Assembly (NCBI RefSeq): GCF_000240165.1
Contig: NC_017585.1
Span: 620,001-684,000, forward strand
Source of the DNA: Streptantibioticus cattleyicolor NRRL 8057 = DSM 46488
GTDB taxonomy: Bacteria > Actinomycetota > Actinomycetes > Streptomycetales > Streptomycetaceae
Direction of reading: 5' to 3'
Length of the DNA: 64,000 nucleotides
In this document: positions 44,873 to 54,561 of the stretch, one piece after another
Numbering within the stretch: position 1 is the first letter of the stretch
Layout: each line of letters begins with the position of its first letter
The notes under the pieces: model-generated
What the model saw: only the letters and a program-made list of their open reading frames with translations
The model's database searches: none
What the model was told of the DNA's origin: nothing
Position numbers and translations under genes: made by a program

Positions 44873-46969
44873 TCAGCGGCTCGACGCGGCGCGCGGCGAG
44901 ACCGCCGGGACCGTCTGGACGTCGGCCGCCTTCACGTAGGCGATGCGGTGGTCGTAGCGGATCGAGTAGTAGGTGGTGGTCCCGGTGACCAGGGTGCGGT
45001 CGCCGGGCGCGCTGCCGTCGATGTTGATCGCGTTGTAGAAGTCACCGGTCACCGGGGTGGCGTCGGCGACATACACCTGGCCGGCCGGGATGGAGTACTT
45101 CGTCAGCGCGGTGACCGGCTGCGGCTGGATGGTGCTCGGGTAGGCGGAGGCGTCGGGGTACGCCCGTCCGTACACCGGGATCGAGGTCGCCCCGGCGCGG
45201 GGGGTGATCAGTTGTTGGCCGCCGCCGCTCACCGGCACGGTGTACGCGCCGCCCGGGTTGGCGAACCACGCCTTCCGGCCGCCGTACCAGATGGCCGTCC
45301 AGTCGCCCTGCTGGTCGGCGACGACGAAGGAGGTGCCGGTGACGGCCTTGTCGGACCAGTCGGCGGCGTCCGTGGTGCCGGCCGAGCCGTCGGGGTGCAG
45401 GTACGCGTCGGTGAGCAGCGGGGCGGTGTCCGACGGGGCGGTGCGCAGGTAGACGAAGTTCGCGGGCTGCGCGGGCACCTGGGTGCAGGACTTGGTGCAG
45501 TCGGTGACCACCGGCTCGTTGGCCGTGGTGAACGGCACGTCGAGCCGGACGCGTTCGCCCGCGGTGAGCGGGGCGCCGGCCGGGTCGTCCGCCCCCGGTG
45601 CGCCGAGCAGCGCCATGTAGTGGTTCCAGTCCCAGAACGGACCGGGGTCCCAGTGCATGCCGGCCACGTAGGCGTCGAGCGGGCCGGGGACGTCGTCGTG
45701 GCCGATGACGTGCTCGCGGTCGAGCGGGACGCCGAAGCGGGCGGCGAGGTACTTCACCAGCGCCGCGGAGGACTGGTACTCGGACTCGGTGTACCAGCTC
45801 GCGCCGGAGATGGCGTACCCCTCGTGCTCGACGCCGATCGAGTGCATGTTGAGGTACTTGTTGCCGGCGTGCCACGGCATGTCGGCGGTGGGCACCATCT
45901 GGGTGACCAGGCCGTCGTTGGACCGGATCAGGTAGTGCGTGCTGGACGCGGCCGTCGGGTCCTGGAACTGCTGGACCGACCCGTCGTAGCCGCCCTCGGT
46001 GTCGTGGATGACGATGTAGCGGATGGCGTCGCCGTCGGCGGGGCGGTTGGCGATGTCGTAGTCGCCGTACTTCGACTTGTCGTTGGGGTCGGTCTGCGCG
46101 TACGCGGCGGGCACGAAGTCGCAGGCCAGGCCGGACGGGCATTCGGGGGTCGGGGTGGGGTCGGCGGGGGCCTTCGCCGCCATGGCGCGCTTGGCCGTGT
46201 GGCCGGAGCCGGCCGCCGGGGGCGTGGTGCGTTCGACGGTGAGGTGCGGCCGGGCGGGCAGGGTCAGGGTCTGGCCGTCGTCGGTGGTGCGGGCACGGCC
46301 CTGGCGTATGGAGTCGTAGACGCGGTCGGCGAACTGCCGGGCGCCGGCGGTGTCGGGCGACTGGCTGTAGCGGGCGATCGCGGCGTACCAGCGGCCGGGG
46401 TCGGCGGGCAGCGCGCCGGCCGCCTGCCGTTCGTACCGCGCGAGCAGGGCGGCGCCGCCCCGGACGGACTGCCGTGTGTCGGTGCGCAGTTCGGCGGCGG
46501 GCCGGCCGATGAGCCGGGCGGCCTCGTCGAGGGTGTGCAGCGCCGGGTCGGTGGTGCGTACCGCGTCCACCGCCGCCAGCGCCGCCTTGGACGGGTGCGC
46601 CGGGCGCTGTCCGCCGTCGCCGCGTCCGTCGAGGTCACGCGTCTTCTCGGCGGCCGACGGCCGGGCGAGGTCGCCGGGGTCGACGTGGGTCAGCCCCATC
46701 ACGTTGTAGTTTCCGGTGGTCGACGGCCGCCCCTGGTGCGCGTCCCAGCGGCTCTCCTGGTAGGAGACCGCCAGCAGGACGTCGAGCGGTACGTGGAACT
46801 CCTCGGCCGCGGCGGCGAATTGGTCGCGCAACGCCGTCGGCACCGCCCCGGGACGTCCCTGGGACGCGGTGCCCGACGCGACACCGACCGACCCCGCCAC
46901 CGCCGCCACCACCAGCGCCGCCACCGCACTCCACGTGACCGGCGGCCTCCGCCGTGCTTTTCGTGTCAA
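44873..46969 (-). CDS. Secreted N-acetylmuramoyl-L-alanine amidase with transglycosylase-like N-terminal domain
   Basis: 698 residues from TTG 46969. A signal peptide (VTWSAVAALVVAAVAGSVG) leads to a helical domain at about 40-200 with FHVPLDVLLAVSYQESRWDA and NYNVMGLTHV, which resembles lytic-transglycosylase/SLT domains. After a Thr/Pro linker comes an Amidase_2 domain with the zinc His residues in YIVIHDTEGG, MHSIGVEHEG and HVIGHDDVPG. The C-terminal 250 residues form beta-rich repeats with GDWTAIWYGGRKAWFANP, probably SH3-like wall binding. It should cut peptidoglycan outside the cell. The 242-base upstream gap contains a small hairpin at 47197-47211. Confidence 0.85.
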   Translation of the reverse strand: MTRKARRRPPVTWSAVAALVVAAVAGSVGVASGTASQGRPGAVPTALRDQFAAAAEEFHVPLDVLLAVSYQESRWDAHQGRPSTTGNYNVMGLTHVDPGDLARPSAAEKTRDLDGRGDGGQRPAHPSKAALAAVDAVRTTDPALHTLDEAARLIGRPAAELRTDTRQSVRGGAALLARYERQAAGALPADPGRWYAAIARYSQSPDTAGARQFADRVYDSIRQGRARTTDDGQTLTLPARPHLTVERTTPPAAGSGHTAKRAMAAKAPADPTPTPECPSGLACDFVPAAYAQTDPNDKSKYGDYDIANRPADGDAIRYIVIHDTEGGYDGSVQQFQDPTAASSTHYLIRSNDGLVTQMVPTADMPWHAGNKYLNMHSIGVEHEGYAISGASWYTESEYQSSAALVKYLAARFGVPLDREHVIGHDDVPGPLDAYVAGMHWDPGPFWDWNHYMALLGAPGADDPAGAPLTAGERVRLDVPFTTANEPVVTDCTKSCTQVPAQPANFVYLRTAPSDTAPLLTDAYLHPDGSAGTTDAADWSDKAVTGTSFVVADQQGDWTAIWYGGRKAWFANPGGAYTVPVSGGGQQLITPRAGATSIPVYGRAYPDASAYPSTIQPQPVTALTKYSIPAGQVYVADATPVTGDFYNAINIDGSAPGDRTLVTGTTTYYSIRYDHRIAYVKAADVQTVPAVSPRAASSR

Positions 46970-47211
46970 TGCCTTGCCTCAGCCCTTCCCGGCGCGCCGC
47001 GCCCGCTGGGCGCGGAGTCCGACGGATGCGAAGCGGCCCGGCGGTAGCCCGGCACCGCGTGGAATCCACCGACCCTAGCAGCACCCCGGCCGCCGGAACG
47101 GGGCCGGTGACCACGGGGGTCCGGCGGAACGCCACGGGAACGCACCACGCGGAGGCCGGCATCACCGCGGGCATCGGCGGCGCATTCCAGAGGTTGCTGA
47201 CGCAACGTCAG

Positions 47212-48321
47212 TTAGCTGGACTCCTCGTACCGCAGCCGGCGCACCCTCGACGGGGCCGGGCCGACCGATTCGCGGGCGACGAAGGTGGTGCGCAGGGTGT
47301 GGCGGCGTGGTGGGGTGTCGGCGCCCTCGATGCGGCGCAGCAGGGTGCGGGCGGCGAGTCCGCCGAGTTCCTGCGCGGGCTGGCTGACCACGCTGAGCCG
47401 GGGGCGGATCAGCGTGGTCCACTCGGCGTCGTCGAACCCGATGACCGAGACGTCGCCGGGGATCCGCGCGGCGAGGTCGCGCAGCGCGTCCAGGGCGCCC
47501 AGGGTGGCGACGTTGTCGGTGGTGAACAGGGCGGTCGGCCGGGCGGGTCCGGTCATCAGGTCGAGCACCGCGGCGCGGGCGCCGCAGCGGCGGTAGCCGG
47601 CGTGCCGGATGAGTTCGCCGGAGCGCGGGACGCCCGCGGCGCGCAGCGCCTGCTGGTAGCCGGTGACGCGTTCGGTGGTGGTCCACACGTCGCCGCCGGT
47701 GGCGGGCTGGTCGGGGTCGCCGGTGTCGGGCGCGGAGGTGATGGTGGCGATGCGGGTGTGTCCGTGGCCGGTGAGGCGGGTGACGGCGGCGCGGGCGGCG
47801 CCGCGGTTGTCGGCCACCACGCTGTCCAGGGCGGCCCCGCGGAGCGCGCGGTCGAGCAGCACCACGGGGACCCCGGTGGCGACGGCCCGGTCGAGGTGGT
47901 CGTGGCGGGCGGTGGAGGGGGTGACGACCAGCCCGTCCACCCGCCGTTCGATGAAGAGCTGGACGGCCGCCCGCTCCTTCTCACCGTCCTCGTCGCTGTT
48001 GGCGAGGATCACCTGGAGGCCGGCTTCCACGGCCACGTCGGTGATGCCGCGTACGGCGCGGGCGAAGTAGGCGTTCTCCACGTCGGCGACGACCACGCCG
48101 AGGGTGTTGGTGCGTCCGCTGATCATGCTGCGGGCCACCGCGTTGGTGCTGTACCCCAGTTCGGCGGCGGCGGCCAGCACGCGCTCCCGGGTGGCCGGGC
48201 TCGCCGAGCCGTAACCGCCCAGCACCCGGGCGGCGGTGGCCTGGCCGACCCCGGCGTGACGTGCGACGTCGGGGATGGTGACGCGGCGCGGCGACCGTGC
48301 GGAGGGGGGCATGACGGCCAT
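47212..48321 (-). CDS. LacI-family repressor of the adjacent transport/catabolism operon
   Basis: 369 residues from ATG 48321 (or ATG 48312). The helix-turn-helix is VTIPDVARHAGVGQATAARVLGGYGSASPATRERVLAAAAELGY; the rest is the periplasmic-binding-protein-like effector domain (TNTLGVVVADVENAYFARAVRGI, DGLVVTPS, ALFTTDNVATLGALDAL, VSVIGFDD). It is divergent from the ABC operon, with one perfect LacI-type palindrome between them, so it most likely represses that operon and itself until an imported sugar-amine compound binds. Confidence 0.9.
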   Translation of the reverse strand: MAVMPPSARSPRRVTIPDVARHAGVGQATAARVLGGYGSASPATRERVLAAAAELGYSTNAVARSMISGRTNTLGVVVADVENAYFARAVRGITDVAVEAGLQVILANSDEDGEKERAAVQLFIERRVDGLVVTPSTARHDHLDRAVATGVPVVLLDRALRGAALDSVVADNRGAARAAVTRLTGHGHTRIATITSAPDTGDPDQPATGGDVWTTTERVTGYQQALRAAGVPRSGELIRHAGYRRCGARAAVLDLMTGPARPTALFTTDNVATLGALDALRDLAARIPGDVSVIGFDDAEWTTLIRPRLSVVSQPAQELGGLAARTLLRRIEGADTPPRRHTLRTTFVARESVGPAPSRVRRLRYEESS

Positions 48322-48398
48322 TGAACCACCCTGCGGCCCGGCTCGTCGTCTCCGGACCATTGACGTACGCCACGGGGGCGGGGGTAGGGTGCGGCGCG

Positions 48399-48416
48399 AT
48401 TGGTAACGTTACCAAT
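48399..48416. promoter_or_regulatory. 18-bp LacI operator ATTGGTAACGTTACCAAT
   Basis: A perfect palindrome with central ACGT, in the form expected for LacI-family sites, lies between the divergent LacI gene and the ABC operon, 32 bases before the first operon ATG. It is the only such site seen in this gap. Confidence 0.9.
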
Positions 48417-48448
48417 CTCCGCCGCCCGAACCCTCGGAGGTAGCACGG

Positions 48449-49609
48449 ATGGCAGAGAGCAGACCGCCGTCGGGGCCGGAGCCGGTCCCGGCCATCGCGC
48501 TCGTCGACGTCGTCAAGGAGTACGCCACCGGGCGTGCCGCGCCGGCCGTGCGCGGGGTGAACCTGTCGATCGGCGAGGGGGAGTTCTTCTCGCTGCTGGG
48601 CCCCTCCGGCTGCGGCAAGACCACCACGCTGCGCATGATCGCCGGGTTCGAGGAACCCACCGGCGGACGCATCGAGCTGTACGGCGAGAACATGGTCGGC
48701 GTCCCCGCCAACAAGCGGGACGTGAACATGGTCTTCCAGTCCTACGCCCTCTTCCCGCACCTGTCGGTCGCCGACAACGTCGCCTTCGGGCTGCGCAGGC
48801 GGCGCGTGCCCAAGGAGGAGATCCGGCAGCGCGTCGGACGGATGCTGGAGACCGTCGAACTCGCCGACAAGGCCGACCGCCGGCCCCGGCAGCTCTCCGG
48901 CGGCCAGCAGCAGCGGGTGGCGCTCGCCCGGGCACTGGTCAACCGTCCGCGCGCCCTGCTCCTCGACGAACCGCTCGGCGCCCTCGACCTCAAACTGCGC
49001 CAGTCCATGCAGCTCGAACTCAAGCGCATCCAGCGCGAGGTCGGCATCACCTTCATCTACGTCACCCACGACCAGGCCGAGGCGCTGACCATGTCGGACC
49101 GCATCGCGGTGATGAACGACGGACGGGTGGAGCAGGTCGGCCCGCCCCGCGAGGTCTACGAGCGTCCCGCCAGCGCCTTCGTGGCCGGCTTCATCGGCAC
49201 CTCCAACGTGCTGCGCGGACGCCTCACCGCCGTCGAGGCCGGCACCGGGGTCCTCGACCTCGGCGGCGGCGAGGTGGTCACCGTCGCGGTCCCCGGCGGT
49301 CTGCGACCGGGCGGCGAGGCGGAGGTCACGGTACGCCCGGAGAAGATCACGCTGACCACCGCACCGCAGGGGTCCGGCAGCCGGCTGCGCGGCACCGTGA
49401 CGGAGGTCGTCTACCTCGGCACCTCCACCAGCTACACGGTACGCACCGGATCCGGCGCCGAGCTGACCGTCTTCCGCCCCAACGACGACCGGTCCGCGCT
49501 CGCCCCGGACCGCGGCGACGAGGTCTGGCTCGGCTGGCCCACCGCCCACTCCTACCTGCTCACCGGGGCCGCACACCCCGCCACCGACCCCCTCACCCCG
49601 CTGACGTGA
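48449..49609 (+). CDS. ABC transporter ATPase, PotA-like
   Basis: 386 residues. Walker [20 protein letters not shown]-loop [13 protein letters not shown], signature [16 protein letters not shown], Walker [17 protein letters not shown] and H-loop [13 protein letters not shown] are all intact. A C-terminal TOBE domain follows ([27 protein letters not shown]). The closest architecture is the spermidine/putrescine-type PotA. GGAGGTAGC precedes the ATG. It powers the two permeases encoded downstream; the context suggests a cationic sugar-amine substrate rather than polyamines. Confidence 0.9.
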   Translation: MAESRPPSGPEPVPAIALVDVVKEYATGRAAPAVRGVNLSIGEGEFFSLLGPSGCGKTTTLRMIAGFEEPTGGRIELYGENMVGVPANKRDVNMVFQSYALFPHLSVADNVAFGLRRRRVPKEEIRQRVGRMLETVELADKADRRPRQLSGGQQQRVALARALVNRPRALLLDEPLGALDLKLRQSMQLELKRIQREVGITFIYVTHDQAEALTMSDRIAVMNDGRVEQVGPPREVYERPASAFVAGFIGTSNVLRGRLTAVEAGTGVLDLGGGEVVTVAVPGGLRPGGEAEVTVRPEKITLTTAPQGSGSRLRGTVTEVVYLGTSTSYTVRTGSGAELTVFRPNDDRSALAPDRGDEVWLGWPTAHSYLLTGAAHPATDPLTPLT

Positions 49610-49620
49610 GGTCGCAGACC

Positions 49621-50862
49621 ATGGCCGACCCCTCCGCCGTCCCGCGTCCCGCCCGGCGTGCCCTGCTGCGTACCGCGTTCGGCGGTGCCTCGGCGCTCGC
49701 CCTGGCCGCCTGCGGGGTGCCCGGCGCCCGCAAGCCCGTGCCCTCCACCCCGGCGCAGATCGCCTCGGCGGTCCGCTCCTACTGGTCGGGCAGGCGTAGG
49801 GCCGGGCTGCTGGACATCGCCAACTACACCCAGTACATCGACGTCTCCCCCACCAACCAGGACGACCACCCGACGCTCGACGCCTTCACCCGGGAGACCG
49901 GCATCAAGGTCGTCTACAACGAACTGATCGACGACGACGCCTCCTGGTTCGGCAAGGTGGTGCCGGAACTCGCCTCCGGGCAGGGCATCGGCCACGACCT
50001 GATGGTGGTCGGCGGCGACACCTACCTCACCAAGTACATCGAGCTGGGCTACCTGGTGCCGCTGGACCACCGCAGGCTGCCCAACTTCGCCGCGCACGGC
50101 GGCGCCGTCTTCAAGAACTCGCCGTTCGACCCCGGCAACGTCTACACCGTGCCGTGGCAGTCCGGGATGACCGGCATCGGGTACGACCCGGCCAAGGTCG
50201 GCCGGCGGATCACCAGTTGGCAGGACCTGCTCGACCCCAGGCTGCACGGCAAGGTCGGGATGTGGAACGACGCGGTGCAGCTCGGCAACGTCGCCCTGCT
50301 CGCGGTGGGCGTCGACCCGGAGACCTCCACCCCGGCCGACTGGCGCAAGGCGGCCGGCTGGCTGCGCGGGCAGCGCGAGTCCGGTGTGGTGCGCTCCTAC
50401 AGCACCGCCACCTACCAGTCCTCGCTGCAACGCGGCGACCTGTGGGCGTCGCTGGTGTATTCCGGCGATGTCTTCCAGGCCAACCGCGGCGGCTCCCACC
50501 TGGAGTTCGTCATCCCCGAGGAGGGCGGCCTGATCTGGACGGACAACCTGTGCATCCCGTCCTCGGCGGCACACCCGGTGGACGCCCTCACGTACATGGA
50601 CTACGTCTACCGGCCCGAGGTCGCCGCCCGCATCACCGAGACCGTGCAGTTCGTCTGCCCGGTACCGGCCGCGCAGCGGGTCATCGCCGACCGGGCGGCG
50701 GCGGCCACCGGCACCGAACGCACGCTGCTGACCGCGCTGAGCACCAGTGCGCTGGTCTTCCCCACCCAGGCCGACAAGGCGAAACTGCGCCGCCTGCGGG
50801 TGCTCGACGAATCGGAGGAGAAGCGGTGGAACGCCCTGTTCGAACCGATCTACCAGGCGTGA
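49621..50862 (+). CDS. Lipoprotein solute-binding component, PotD/PotF-like
   Basis: 413 residues. A twin-Arg-like N-terminus (RPARRALLRTAFGGAS) leads to the lipobox LALAACG, so it is an anchored lipoprotein. The body is a spermidine/putrescine-type binding protein: IANYTQYIDVSPTNQ, FTRETGIKVVYNELI, DLMVVGGDTYLTKYIELGYL, VPWQSGMTGIGYDP and PEEGGLIWTDNLCIP. It captures the substrate for the two following permeases. It lies eleven bases after the ATPase gene and overlaps the first permease by GTGA. Confidence 0.9.
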   Translation: MADPSAVPRPARRALLRTAFGGASALALAACGVPGARKPVPSTPAQIASAVRSYWSGRRRAGLLDIANYTQYIDVSPTNQDDHPTLDAFTRETGIKVVYNELIDDDASWFGKVVPELASGQGIGHDLMVVGGDTYLTKYIELGYLVPLDHRRLPNFAAHGGAVFKNSPFDPGNVYTVPWQSGMTGIGYDPAKVGRRITSWQDLLDPRLHGKVGMWNDAVQLGNVALLAVGVDPETSTPADWRKAAGWLRGQRESGVVRSYSTATYQSSLQRGDLWASLVYSGDVFQANRGGSHLEFVIPEEGGLIWTDNLCIPSSAAHPVDALTYMDYVYRPEVAARITETVQFVCPVPAAQRVIADRAAAATGTERTLLTALSTSALVFPTQADKAKLRRLRVLDESEEKRWNALFEPIYQA

Positions 50863-51731
50863 GACGCCGCCGGTGGCCCGGGGCCGCGCTCGCCCCCTAT
50901 CTGCTGGTGCTCCCCGGCTGGCTGTGGCTGGCCGCCTTCTTCGTCGCGCCGGTGCTGGTGATGGTCTCGCTGTCGTTGCAGACCGGTGACTTCATCGAGG
51001 GCTTCCGGCAGACGTTCCACTTCGGCACCTACGCCGACGTGGTCCGCGCCTACCACGTCCAGTTGCTGCGTTCGCTGCTGTACGGGGCGGTGGCCACGGT
51101 GTGCTGTGCGGTGATCGCCTATCCGGTGGCGTACTGGATCGCGTTCCGGGGCGGCCGGCACAAGTCGGCGTACCTGTTCGCGGTGTTGCTGCCGTTCTTC
51201 GTGTCGTTCGTGATCCGCACCCAGTCGTGGAACGTGGTGCTGGCCGACAACGGGGTGCTGCTCGGGCCGCTGAAGCGCCTCGGGGTGCTGCCGGGCGACT
51301 TCCACGTCCTCGCCACGCCGTACGCGGTGATCGGCGGGCTGGCCTACAACTTCCTGCCGTTCATGGTGCTGCCGGTGTACGTGGCGCTGGAGCGGCTCGA
51401 TCCCCGGCTGACCGAGGCGGCGGCCGATCTGTACGCCGGGCGGGTGCAGGGTTTCCTGCGGGTGGTGCTGCCGTTGTCGCTGCCGGGGGTCTTCGCCGGG
51501 GTGCTGCTCACCTTCGTGCCGGCCTCCGCCGACTACGTCAACGCCAGCATCCTGGGCGGCCCGTCGGCCACGATGGTCGGCAACGTCATCCAGACCGAGT
51601 ACTTCACCAACCTCGACTACCCGGGCGCCGCGGCGCTGTCGTTCGTGCTGATGGCGGCGTTGCTGCTGGCGGTGTTCGGGTACGCCCGGGCGCTGGGCAC
51701 CCGGGACGTGCTGGAGGCGGCGGCGCGATGA
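50859..51731 (+). CDS. ABC permease, PotB-like
   Basis: 290 residues from GTG 50859, overlapping the binding-protein stop. Six hydrophobic segments are visible, starting LAPYLLVLPGWLWLAAFFVA, with the permease loop RLDPRLTEAAADLYAGRVQGFLRVVLPLSLPGV (EAA motif). It overlaps the next permease by ATGA. First membrane subunit of the transporter. Confidence 0.9.
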   Translation: MRRRRWPGAALAPYLLVLPGWLWLAAFFVAPVLVMVSLSLQTGDFIEGFRQTFHFGTYADVVRAYHVQLLRSLLYGAVATVCCAVIAYPVAYWIAFRGGRHKSAYLFAVLLPFFVSFVIRTQSWNVVLADNGVLLGPLKRLGVLPGDFHVLATPYAVIGGLAYNFLPFMVLPVYVALERLDPRLTEAAADLYAGRVQGFLRVVLPLSLPGVFAGVLLTFVPASADYVNASILGGPSATMVGNVIQTEYFTNLDYPGAAALSFVLMAALLLAVFGYARALGTRDVLEAAAR

Positions 51732-52525
51732 CCACGTACCCCGTACGACGGCGGCGGGCACCGGGCTTGCGGGTCTACACCTGGCTGGTGCTGGCCTGGC
51801 TGCTGCTGCCGATCGCCGTGATGATCCTGTTCGGCTTCAACCACACCCGCGGCAAGGTGAACTTCACCTGGCAGGGGTTCACCCTCACCTGGTACCGGCA
51901 TCTGTTCGCCATCCCGGATCTGACCGGGGCCCTGGTCAACAGCGTGACCATCGCGCTGATCACCGCGGTGGTCGCCACCGCGCTGGGCACCCCGCTCGGT
52001 TACGCGCTGGGCCGCCACCGGTTCCGCGGCCGGGGCTCGGTGGACTTCCTGCTGTTCGCCGCGATCGCGGCGCCGGAGATCGCGCTGGGCGCGGCGCTGC
52101 TGTCGTTGTTCATCACGCTGGGCGTGCCGCGCGGCTACTGGACGGTGGTCGTCGCCCACGTGGCGTTCTGCGTGCCGTACGTGAGCATCACGGTGCGGGC
52201 GCGGATGGCGGGGCACGATCCGTCGCTGGAGGAGGCCGCGCGTGACCTGGGGGCGGGTCCGTGGACGGCGTTCCGGCTGGTGACGCTGCCGGCGCTGCTG
52301 CCGGGGGTGGTCTCCGGGGCGCTGTTGTGTTTCGCGCTGTCCATCGACGACTACGTGGTCACCAGCTTCAACGCCGGCCGCACGGTGACGTTCCCGCTGT
52401 GGGTGTACAGCGCCGGGCGCACCGGGGTGCCGCCGCAGGTGAACGTCATGGGCACGCTGATCTTCCTCGGCGGGCTGCTGGTCGCCGGGGTCAACGTGCT
52501 GCTCTCCCGGCGCCGTCCGGTCTGA
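51728..52525 (+). CDS. ABC permease, PotC-like
   Basis: 265 residues from ATG 51728. Six membrane segments beginning YTWLVLAWLLLPIAVMILFGF; the EAA loop reads DPSLEEAARDLGAGPWTAFRLVTLPALLPGV and is followed by FALSIDDYVVTSFNAG, a PotC-family signature. Second membrane subunit; translation is coupled to the first. Confidence 0.9.
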   Translation: MTTYPVRRRRAPGLRVYTWLVLAWLLLPIAVMILFGFNHTRGKVNFTWQGFTLTWYRHLFAIPDLTGALVNSVTIALITAVVATALGTPLGYALGRHRFRGRGSVDFLLFAAIAAPEIALGAALLSLFITLGVPRGYWTVVVAHVAFCVPYVSITVRARMAGHDPSLEEAARDLGAGPWTAFRLVTLPALLPGVVSGALLCFALSIDDYVVTSFNAGRTVTFPLWVYSAGRTGVPPQVNVMGTLIFLGGLLVAGVNVLLSRRRPV

Positions 52526-52565
52526 CTTCTCCCGTTCCAACCACCCATACCTGTAAGGGAATTCG

Positions 52566-53567
52566 ATGCTGAAGTTCGACGAGTCCGAGTTCGTCCGCCA
52601 GATCGCGAGCGCGGTGGCGCTGCGTCCGCGGATCGAGGAGCTGGTCGACCGCCTGGTGGACCAGGGGTTCGACAACCTCTTCCTGGTCGGCGCGGGCGGC
52701 ACCTACGCCCAGATGTGGCCGTACGAGCACCTGGCCCGGCGCACCTCGACGCTGCCGGTGCGCTCCGCGATCGCGGCGGAGCTGGTGGCCGCGGGTGACG
52801 CGGGGCTCGGCGAGCGTTCGGTCGCCGTCTTCACCTCGGTGTCGGGCACCACCGAGGACAGCGTGCGGGCGATCGAGTTCTGCCGGGCCAAGGGCGCGTA
52901 CACCGTCGGCTTCACCGGCGTGGCCGACTCGCCGGTGGCCCGGGGGGTCGACACCGTGCTGCTCACCGAGCCGAAGACGTGGCCGTTCGACATGCAGTTG
53001 CTGCTGTTCATGGGCCGGCTGCTGGCGCGGCGCGGGGAGTTCGAGGGGTACGAGGAGTTCGCCGACGAGTTCGCCGCGATCCCGCGGATCCTGGTGCGGG
53101 TGGCGGAGCGGGCGGAGCCGGTGGCGTCCGCGTTCGCCGAGGCCCACAAGGACACCGACTACCACTTCCTGATCGGCGCCGGGAACCTGTGGGGTCTCAC
53201 CTACCTGTACTCGATGTGCATCCTGGAGGAGATGCAGTGGCTGCGCACCACCCGGGTGCACAGCGCCGAGTTCTTCCACGGCTCGCTGGAGCTGCTGGAG
53301 CGTGACACCAGCGTGCTGGTCCTCCAGGGGGAGGACGAGAGCCGTCCGCTCACCGACCGGGCGATCGCCTTCGCCCGCCGGGTCAGCGACGACGTCACCG
53401 TCTTCGACACCCGCGACTACCCGCTGGAGGGCATCAGCGAGCGGTTCCGCCCGCTGCTGGCGCCGCTGGTGCTCGACACCGTGCTCGACCGGGTCAGCAA
53501 GCACCTCGAACGCGTCCGCGACCACTCGCTCGACCTGCGCCGCTACTACCGGGTCATGGACTACTGA
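52566..53567 (+). CDS. SIS-domain fructosamine-phosphate deglycase, FrlB-like
   Basis: 333 residues. Two SIS domains: FDNLFLVGAGGTYAQMWPYEH with SVAVFTSVSGTTEDSVRAIEF, then YHFLIGAGNLWGLTYLYSMCILEEMQWL, HSAEFFHGSLELL and TSVLVLQGEDESRPLTDRAI. The length and the HSAEFFHG region match FrlB/AgaS-type enzymes that split phosphorylated fructosamines into glucose 6-phosphate and the free amine. There is no N-terminal glutaminase domain, so it is not GlmS. It lies 40 bases after the permeases and 41 before a FrlD-like kinase, which supports an Amadori-compound pathway. Confidence 0.8.
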   Translation: MLKFDESEFVRQIASAVALRPRIEELVDRLVDQGFDNLFLVGAGGTYAQMWPYEHLARRTSTLPVRSAIAAELVAAGDAGLGERSVAVFTSVSGTTEDSVRAIEFCRAKGAYTVGFTGVADSPVARGVDTVLLTEPKTWPFDMQLLLFMGRLLARRGEFEGYEEFADEFAAIPRILVRVAERAEPVASAFAEAHKDTDYHFLIGAGNLWGLTYLYSMCILEEMQWLRTTRVHSAEFFHGSLELLERDTSVLVLQGEDESRPLTDRAIAFARRVSDDVTVFDTRDYPLEGISERFRPLLAPLVLDTVLDRVSKHLERVRDHSLDLRRYYRVMDY

Positions 53568-53608
53568 GCGCGTCCGCCGGTGCGCCGGGTCAGCCACAGG
53601 AGCAGCCA

Positions 53609-54496
53609 ATGAGAGTCCTCGGCTTCGGTGACAACACCGTCGACCGGTTCGTCGACCGCGGTATCGACTACCCCGGCGGCAACAGCGTCAACGTGGCGGT
53701 GTACGCGCGCCGGCTCGGGGCGGACGCGGCCTACCTCGGGGTCTTCGGTGACGACGCCCTCGGCGGCTTCCTGCGCACCGCGATCGCCGCCCAGGGGGTC
53801 GCCCTCGACCACTGTGTGGTCCGGCCCGGCGAGACGGGGGTGTCGACGCTGCACGTCCGCGACGGCGACCGGGTCTTCCTCGGCTGGAACGGCGGCGGGG
53901 TGACCGTGCGCGAACCGTTCGTGCTGGACGGGGCGGCGCTGTCGTACGCGGCCTCCTTCGACCTGGTGCACTGCGGGGTGTACGCGGGCACCGAGGACGA
54001 GTTGCCCAAGCTGGCCGGGGCCGGTCCGCTGGTCACCTTGGACCTGTCCAGCGAGGAGGAGTTCCGTACCCCGGGATACCTCGACCGCGTCTGCCCGTAC
54101 GCGGATCTGGTGCTGCTGTCGTGTTCGCATCTGGACGAGGCGGCGACCCGGGTGGTGCTGGCCGACGCGGTGGGCCGGGGGGCCGGGCTGGCGCTGGCGA
54201 CCCGGGGGGTGGAGGGCGCGGTGGTGTACGACGGCCGGGTCACGGTGTCGATGCCCGCCCGCCGGGTGGCCGCGCCGGAACGCGTGGTGGACACCATGGG
54301 GTGCGGTGACGCCTTCCTCGCCGGGTTCGCGGTGTCGTTGCTGCGGCGCGGCTGGTCGGCCGGGGGGCGGCCGGATCCGGGCGCGCTCCAGGACGCGTTG
54401 CGGGCCGGGACGCGGGAGGCGTACCGGCAGTGTTTCGTGGCGGGTGCGTTCGGGTGCGGCCGGCCGGCCGGGGAGCCGGTGGTGGACGGCGGTTGA
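53609..54496 (+). CDS. PfkB-family kinase, FrlD-like
   Basis: 295 residues. Ribokinase fold: GFGDNTVDRFVDRG at the start, PGGNSVNVAVYARRLG (substrate site) and VVDTMGCGDAFLAGFAVSLL (anion hole and catalytic Asp; the classical GAGD is GCGD here). FrlD proteins begin with the same GDNxxD pattern and phosphorylate fructoselysine or similar Amadori compounds at C6 of the sugar. GCAGC/AGGAG precedes the ATG. Last gene of the operon before a strong hairpin. Confidence 0.8.
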   Translation: MRVLGFGDNTVDRFVDRGIDYPGGNSVNVAVYARRLGADAAYLGVFGDDALGGFLRTAIAAQGVALDHCVVRPGETGVSTLHVRDGDRVFLGWNGGGVTVREPFVLDGAALSYAASFDLVHCGVYAGTEDELPKLAGAGPLVTLDLSSEEEFRTPGYLDRVCPYADLVLLSCSHLDEAATRVVLADAVGRGAGLALATRGVEGAVVYDGRVTVSMPARRVAAPERVVDTMGCGDAFLAGFAVSLLRRGWSAGGRPDPGALQDALRAGTREAYRQCFVAGAFGCGRPAGEPVVDGG

Positions 54497-54504
54497 GCGG
54501 CCGG

Positions 54505-54539
54505 CACCGTGCCGGGGGCGAGCCGGCCCCGGCACGGTG
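54505..54539 (+). terminator. 13-bp hairpin ending the ABC/SIS/kinase operon
   Basis: CACCGTGCCGGGG pairs perfectly with CCCCGGCACGGTG across a nine-base loop, eight bases after the kinase stop. It lies between convergent genes. Confidence 0.85.
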
Positions 54540-54561
54540 TCCGCCGTCGTTCCCGGCCGGT

